Shown here: positions 61,331 through 64,000 of the stretch, in pieces
Layout: every line of letters begins with the position of its first letter
Position numbering within the stretch: the stretch's first letter is position 1
Assembly: GCF_024807225.1 (NCBI RefSeq)
Contig: NZ_JANUCO010000001.1
Coordinates: forward strand, 4,402,001-4,466,000
Source of the DNA: Chryseobacterium ginsenosidimutans
GTDB lineage: Bacteria > Bacteroidota > Bacteroidia > Flavobacteriales > Weeksellaceae
Reading direction: 5' to 3'
Length of the DNA: 64,000 bases
Notes under the pieces: model-generated
Seen by the model: only the letters and a program-made list of their open reading frames with translations
Databases searched by the model: none
Told to the model about the DNA's origin: nothing
Program-made: the position numbers and the translations under genes

Positions 61331-62608
61331 TTATTTTTTCAACACTTCTTTCAGCACTTTCAATTTACCATCAATAGGCTGATCGATTTTTAATCCTAAA
61401 ATTTCAGCGACTAAAGGATAAACATTTATATTAGCAAATTCATCAATCACCAGATTATTTTTGAATTCAGGTCCCCAAGCTAAGAAAGTAGCTTTCATTT
61501 CCGGAACAATTCTTGGATTGTAACCGTGTTTTCCAACAGAGGTTTTCTTTCCTTTTTCTAAAAATATTTTCGGAGCTTTTGGAAGTAATAAAATTTGTCC
61601 GATTCTGTTGTATCGATCATCTTTTGTTCCGAAGTGAAGATATTTCGGTAATTTTTTATCTAAAAAAACTTCGTAATCTTCCGTTTTATTGGCTTTCAAT
61701 TCTTTATAAGTACTTTTAACATCAGCAGGATTTTTAACATAAACCCTTAGCAAAGTCTGAGAATTATAAATATCAAATTTATCCTTATTTAAAAGCATTG
61801 AAGGAATTTCCAATGGATTTCCGCCATCAACTTTTATCATTCCATGATCTGAAACGAAGACAAAGTTTACGTTTTTCAAGCCTAAATCATTTACTTTTTT
61901 AGTCAATTCCCCGATTGCATTATCAATCAAATGAACGGCATCTTCCGTTTCTTTTGTATCGGGTCCGAAATGATGTCCACTTCCATCCACTTCCGGGAAA
62001 TATAATGAAATAAAGTGCGGTCTTTTATCCATCGGTAATTTCAACCAATTGATGACTTTATCTACTTTTTCAGAAGGTGAAAATTTTTCGTGATAAGGAT
62101 AATAATAAGTAGGTCTCGTTCCTCCTGCATCACTTGCAGAACCGACCCACATTAAGGATGCAGAAACCATTCCCTGTTTTTCAGCCAATCCCCAAAGTGG
62201 AATTCCGCCGTACCAGTTTCCGTCTTCGGCATTTGTTCGGTCACTCATTGCGTAATTTTCTTTTCTTTTATAGTCGTAAAAAAAATTATCTATCAAACCG
62301 TGATGAGAAGGATACAATCCGGTAATCAAACTCCAGTGATTCGGGAAAGTAATACTCGGATAACTCGGAATCATTGCTTTTGCCTGAACTCCTTCATTTG
62401 AAAATTTCAGAAGATTTTCGGTATTGTATTTTTTAGCATAATCATATCGAAAACCATCTGTAGAAATCATAATTACATAAGGTTTTGTCTGTGCTTCAAC
62501 ACTGTTATATCGATTGGGAATCACAATCTGAGTGGTATCCACATTCCCTTTTTGAGCAAAAACCGTTAACGAAAAAATTAACAGTAAGAATTGTAATCCT
62601 TGCTTCAT
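61331..62608 (-). CDS. Nucleotide pyrophosphatase/phosphodiesterase-type (NPP, alkaline phosphatase superfamily) enzyme, exported
   Basis: A 425-residue exported metalloenzyme. The signal peptide (LLLIFSLTVFAQ) is followed by VIMISTDGFRYDYAKKY, with the metal-binding Asp, and AMIPSYPSITFPNHWSLITG, with the Thr nucleophile of NPP enzymes, then LYPSHHGLIDNFF. Later metal ligands are in YFPEVDGSGHHFGPDT and FVFVSDHGMIKVDGG, and VGKHGYNPRIVPEM supplies the last His. It hydrolyses nucleotide pyrophosphates or phosphodiesters in the periplasm. Full length, single gene. Confidence 0.93.
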   Translation of the reverse strand: MKQGLQFLLLIFSLTVFAQKGNVDTTQIVIPNRYNSVEAQTKPYVIMISTDGFRYDYAKKYNTENLLKFSNEGVQAKAMIPSYPSITFPNHWSLITGLYPSHHGLIDNFFYDYKRKENYAMSDRTNAEDGNWYGGIPLWGLAEKQGMVSASLMWVGSASDAGGTRPTYYYPYHEKFSPSEKVDKVINWLKLPMDKRPHFISLYFPEVDGSGHHFGPDTKETEDAVHLIDNAIGELTKKVNDLGLKNVNFVFVSDHGMIKVDGGNPLEIPSMLLNKDKFDIYNSQTLLRVYVKNPADVKSTYKELKANKTEDYEVFLDKKLPKYLHFGTKDDRYNRIGQILLLPKAPKIFLEKGKKTSVGKHGYNPRIVPEMKATFLAWGPEFKNNLVIDEFANINVYPLVAEILGLKIDQPIDGKLKVLKEVLKK

Positions 62609-62951
62609 TATTTAAAATTTTCAGCAAAGTTACTTCCTGTATTGCTGACATAAAAGTTTTATGGATTAAAAAAAATTTAAATATGATATAATCTGTTCTT
62701 TATCTTAAAAAAATAAAATTGATTGTCTTTAATATCTAAAATTATTTTACACGTAAGATTCGCAAAGATTTTTAGACAACTAATCGTTTTTAAGGTAGGC
62801 AAAGGCTTTCTACTTAAAAAGAACACAAGTTTTTTCTTTACTTAAATATTTAAGCTGAAAAACTGATATTTAAAAAATAAATCATTATTAATAAACCAAA
62901 AAATGCTCATCAATTTGATTTAATGAACATTTTTCGATCATCGTATTCTTC
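62609..62951. other. Gene-free stretch upstream of the NPP-type gene
   Basis: AT-rich sequence without a convincing frame. It contains one degenerate arm of the CGCAAAG-type element (around 62759-62818, with TTTTTAAGGTAGGCAAAGGC) and a terminator-like hairpin near its end. Confidence 0.5.
62898..62934 (-). terminator. Terminator of the small membrane-protein gene
   Basis: Imperfect hairpin AAAATGCTCAT...ATGAACATTTT, with an A run that reads as T on the minus strand. Confidence 0.55.
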
Positions 62952-63458
62952 TTAAAACTCAACTGAATTGGTCTCCAATTTATTAATTTTTCTCTGTTTA
63001 ATGATCTGATAAACAGAACCTGTGATGAAAAGAACAAAAATAACGAGTAAAGTTTTACCAATCAAAGGATCATTAATATCTTTAGCTAAAGGATGCCCAA
63101 TCGGAATTCTGGTTAATGTTTCATTGACTGTAGGAAGCATTGACAAAAGAAAACTGAAAGCCATCAGAAAATTTTCGAAATAGCGTGCCTTGTTATTTCC
63201 ACCTTTTTTACTGTGAAGGAAAAATGCAACGGTTACAAGAATCAAAATTAGTAATGAAAGCACATGTCCTGCATTAAAACCACCGTGCTTAGAAATTCCT
63301 AATGCTGTAAGTGACGTGATGATTGTAAAATAAAAATAGAGCTTGCCCGTAATATGTTTCAAGTTGATATTACCATATCTGATAAATGATGTTAAAGCTG
63401 ATACAATGGCAGCAACGCCAATTATTGTATGAAAGATCCCCAAATTTGATAGTCCCAT
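62952..63458 (-). CDS. Multi-pass membrane protein, DUF2306-like
   Basis: A 168-residue protein with four membrane segments (LGIFHTIIGVAAIVSALTSF, LYFYFTIITSLTALGIS, VLSLLILILVTVAFFLHS, LLVIFVLFITGSVYQII) and the conserved His-rich stretches HITGKLYFY and KHGGFNAGHVLSL, as in DUF2306-type membrane proteins. Function unknown. It lies 52 bp downstream of the OsmC gene on the same strand, probably one unit. Confidence 0.65.
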   Translation of the reverse strand: MGLSNLGIFHTIIGVAAIVSALTSFIRYGNINLKHITGKLYFYFTIITSLTALGISKHGGFNAGHVLSLLILILVTVAFFLHSKKGGNNKARYFENFLMAFSFLLSMLPTVNETLTRIPIGHPLAKDINDPLIGKTLLVIFVLFITGSVYQIIKQRKINKLETNSVEF

Positions 63459-63510
63459 TTTAGTATTTTTTGAATGTGTAGTGTTGAAGTGATTGTTTTG
63501 CCAGTTGACA

Positions 63511-63954
63511 TTAAGAGATTAAATGTGCTTCCGAGCTGATTGGTATATTCAATACCTTAGAAATTAAACAATTCTGTTCTGCGGCTTTTGTGATTGCTTC
63601 AAACTCATCCGCATTGATCCCAGAAACGGAACCTGTAATCGAAAGATGCACAGAAGTGATGCTAAAACCTTCCATTGTTACGGTAGCTTCAGTGTCGAGA
63701 GAATCAGGATTGAGTCCTTTTTCCGTGATAGCCAGACTCACTGCCATTGTAAAACAACCTGCATGTGCAGCCGCAAGCAGTTCCTCCGGATTTGTACCTG
63801 TTGTATCTCCTTCAAAACGGGTTTTGAAGCTGTAATTTGTTTTGTCTAAAATTTTACTTTGTGTAGTAAGTTCGCCTTTCCCTTCTTTTAGGTTACCCGA
63901 CCAATGTGCTTTTGCTGTACGTTTTATATTTTCTGTTTTAAAATTGAATGTCAT
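63511..63954 (-). CDS. OsmC/Ohr-family peroxiredoxin
   Basis: A 147-residue thiol peroxidase that reduces organic hydroperoxides. ATG at 63954 (MTFNFKTENIKRTAKAHWSG) is preferred to the GTG at 63963. The peroxidatic Cys is in GTNPEELLAAAHAGCFTMAV and the resolving Cys in TKAAEQNCLISKVLNIP, the standard pair of the OsmC subgroup. Located in the cytoplasm; upstream sequence leaves the window. Confidence 0.93.
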   Translation of the reverse strand: MTFNFKTENIKRTAKAHWSGNLKEGKGELTTQSKILDKTNYSFKTRFEGDTTGTNPEELLAAAHAGCFTMAVSLAITEKGLNPDSLDTEATVTMEGFSITSVHLSITGSVSGINADEFEAITKAAEQNCLISKVLNIPISSEAHLIS

Positions 63955-64000
63955 TATTGACACTGCAAAATTGCAACAGATTAAAAAAAAGAACTTTGCG

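Noticed and set aside
1..64000. All RGAAACY sites as errors
   Set aside because: Many such sites lie in intact frames, and intact RGAACY sites also exist; only the nine that break genes can be called.
1..64000. tRNA or rRNA genes
   Set aside because: No cloverleaf-like sequence with conserved T-loop bases and no rRNA segment was noticed by eye; a covariance-model scan would be decisive.

Overview
The window is chromosomal DNA of a low-GC member of the Bacteroidota, most likely a Flavobacteriia of the Chryseobacterium type. This rests on a SusC/SusD outer-membrane pair, type IX secretion (T9SS) C-terminal sorting domains, DUF families typical of Bacteroidota (DUF6702, DUF4919, DUF3575), TAnnTTTG-like promoter boxes, weak Shine-Dalgarno sequences and gene-end hairpins of the AAACCGC...GCGGTTT type. 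No rRNA, tRNA, CRISPR array or prophage was seen.

Layout. 1-11.7 kb: housekeeping and envelope genes, mostly on the minus strand (argS fragment, susD-like, susC-like, yidC, pyrG, YceI), with rnhB on plus. 11.7-25.4 kb: radA, a T9SS-sorted zinc metalloprotease, an IS5-family element, an ACP phosphodiesterase, a broken PAP2 gene, a DUF6702/HupE/M1-peptidase locus with a RelE/ParE-type toxin-antitoxin pair inserted in it, and groES-groEL. 25.5-38.3 kb: an accessory region of small unrelated genes (DUF5694, GNAT, DUF2157-DUF4401-GDYXXLXY, Arr-type ADP-ribosyltransferase, DUF2200, an ECF42-like sigma factor with its YciI partner, DUF1801). It holds hairpin repeats at gene ends, an IS630-like element inside the GNAT gene and a tandem repeat. 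38.4-55.5 kb: FMN riboswitch and ribB, exported proteins, an MHS-type transporter, an ABC exporter, truA, lpxK-pnp, dinB and a GH13 amylase. 55.6-64 kb: a carboxylesterase, two divergent regulator/oxidoreductase pairs (AraC with cupin and ADH; HxlR with an NmrA-like protein), an NPP-type phosphodiesterase and an OsmC protein.

The most striking observation is that nine genes, including groEL, dinB, an arr-like gene and a transporter, are each broken by one frame change. In every case the frame is restored by removing one A (or T) from RGAAACY (or its complement RGTTTCY), giving RGAACY. The shared motif suggests one common cause, such as a systematic base-calling or assembly error at a modified motif or a strand-slippage hotspot, rather than nine independent gene losses. 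The only other internal frame change, an A8 run in the IS630 transposase, does not fit the motif and may be genuine.

The second observation is the 25.5-29.5 kb stretch. Unrelated single genes there are followed by the same composite 3' module of two hairpin types plus a terminator, giving a cassette-like layout.
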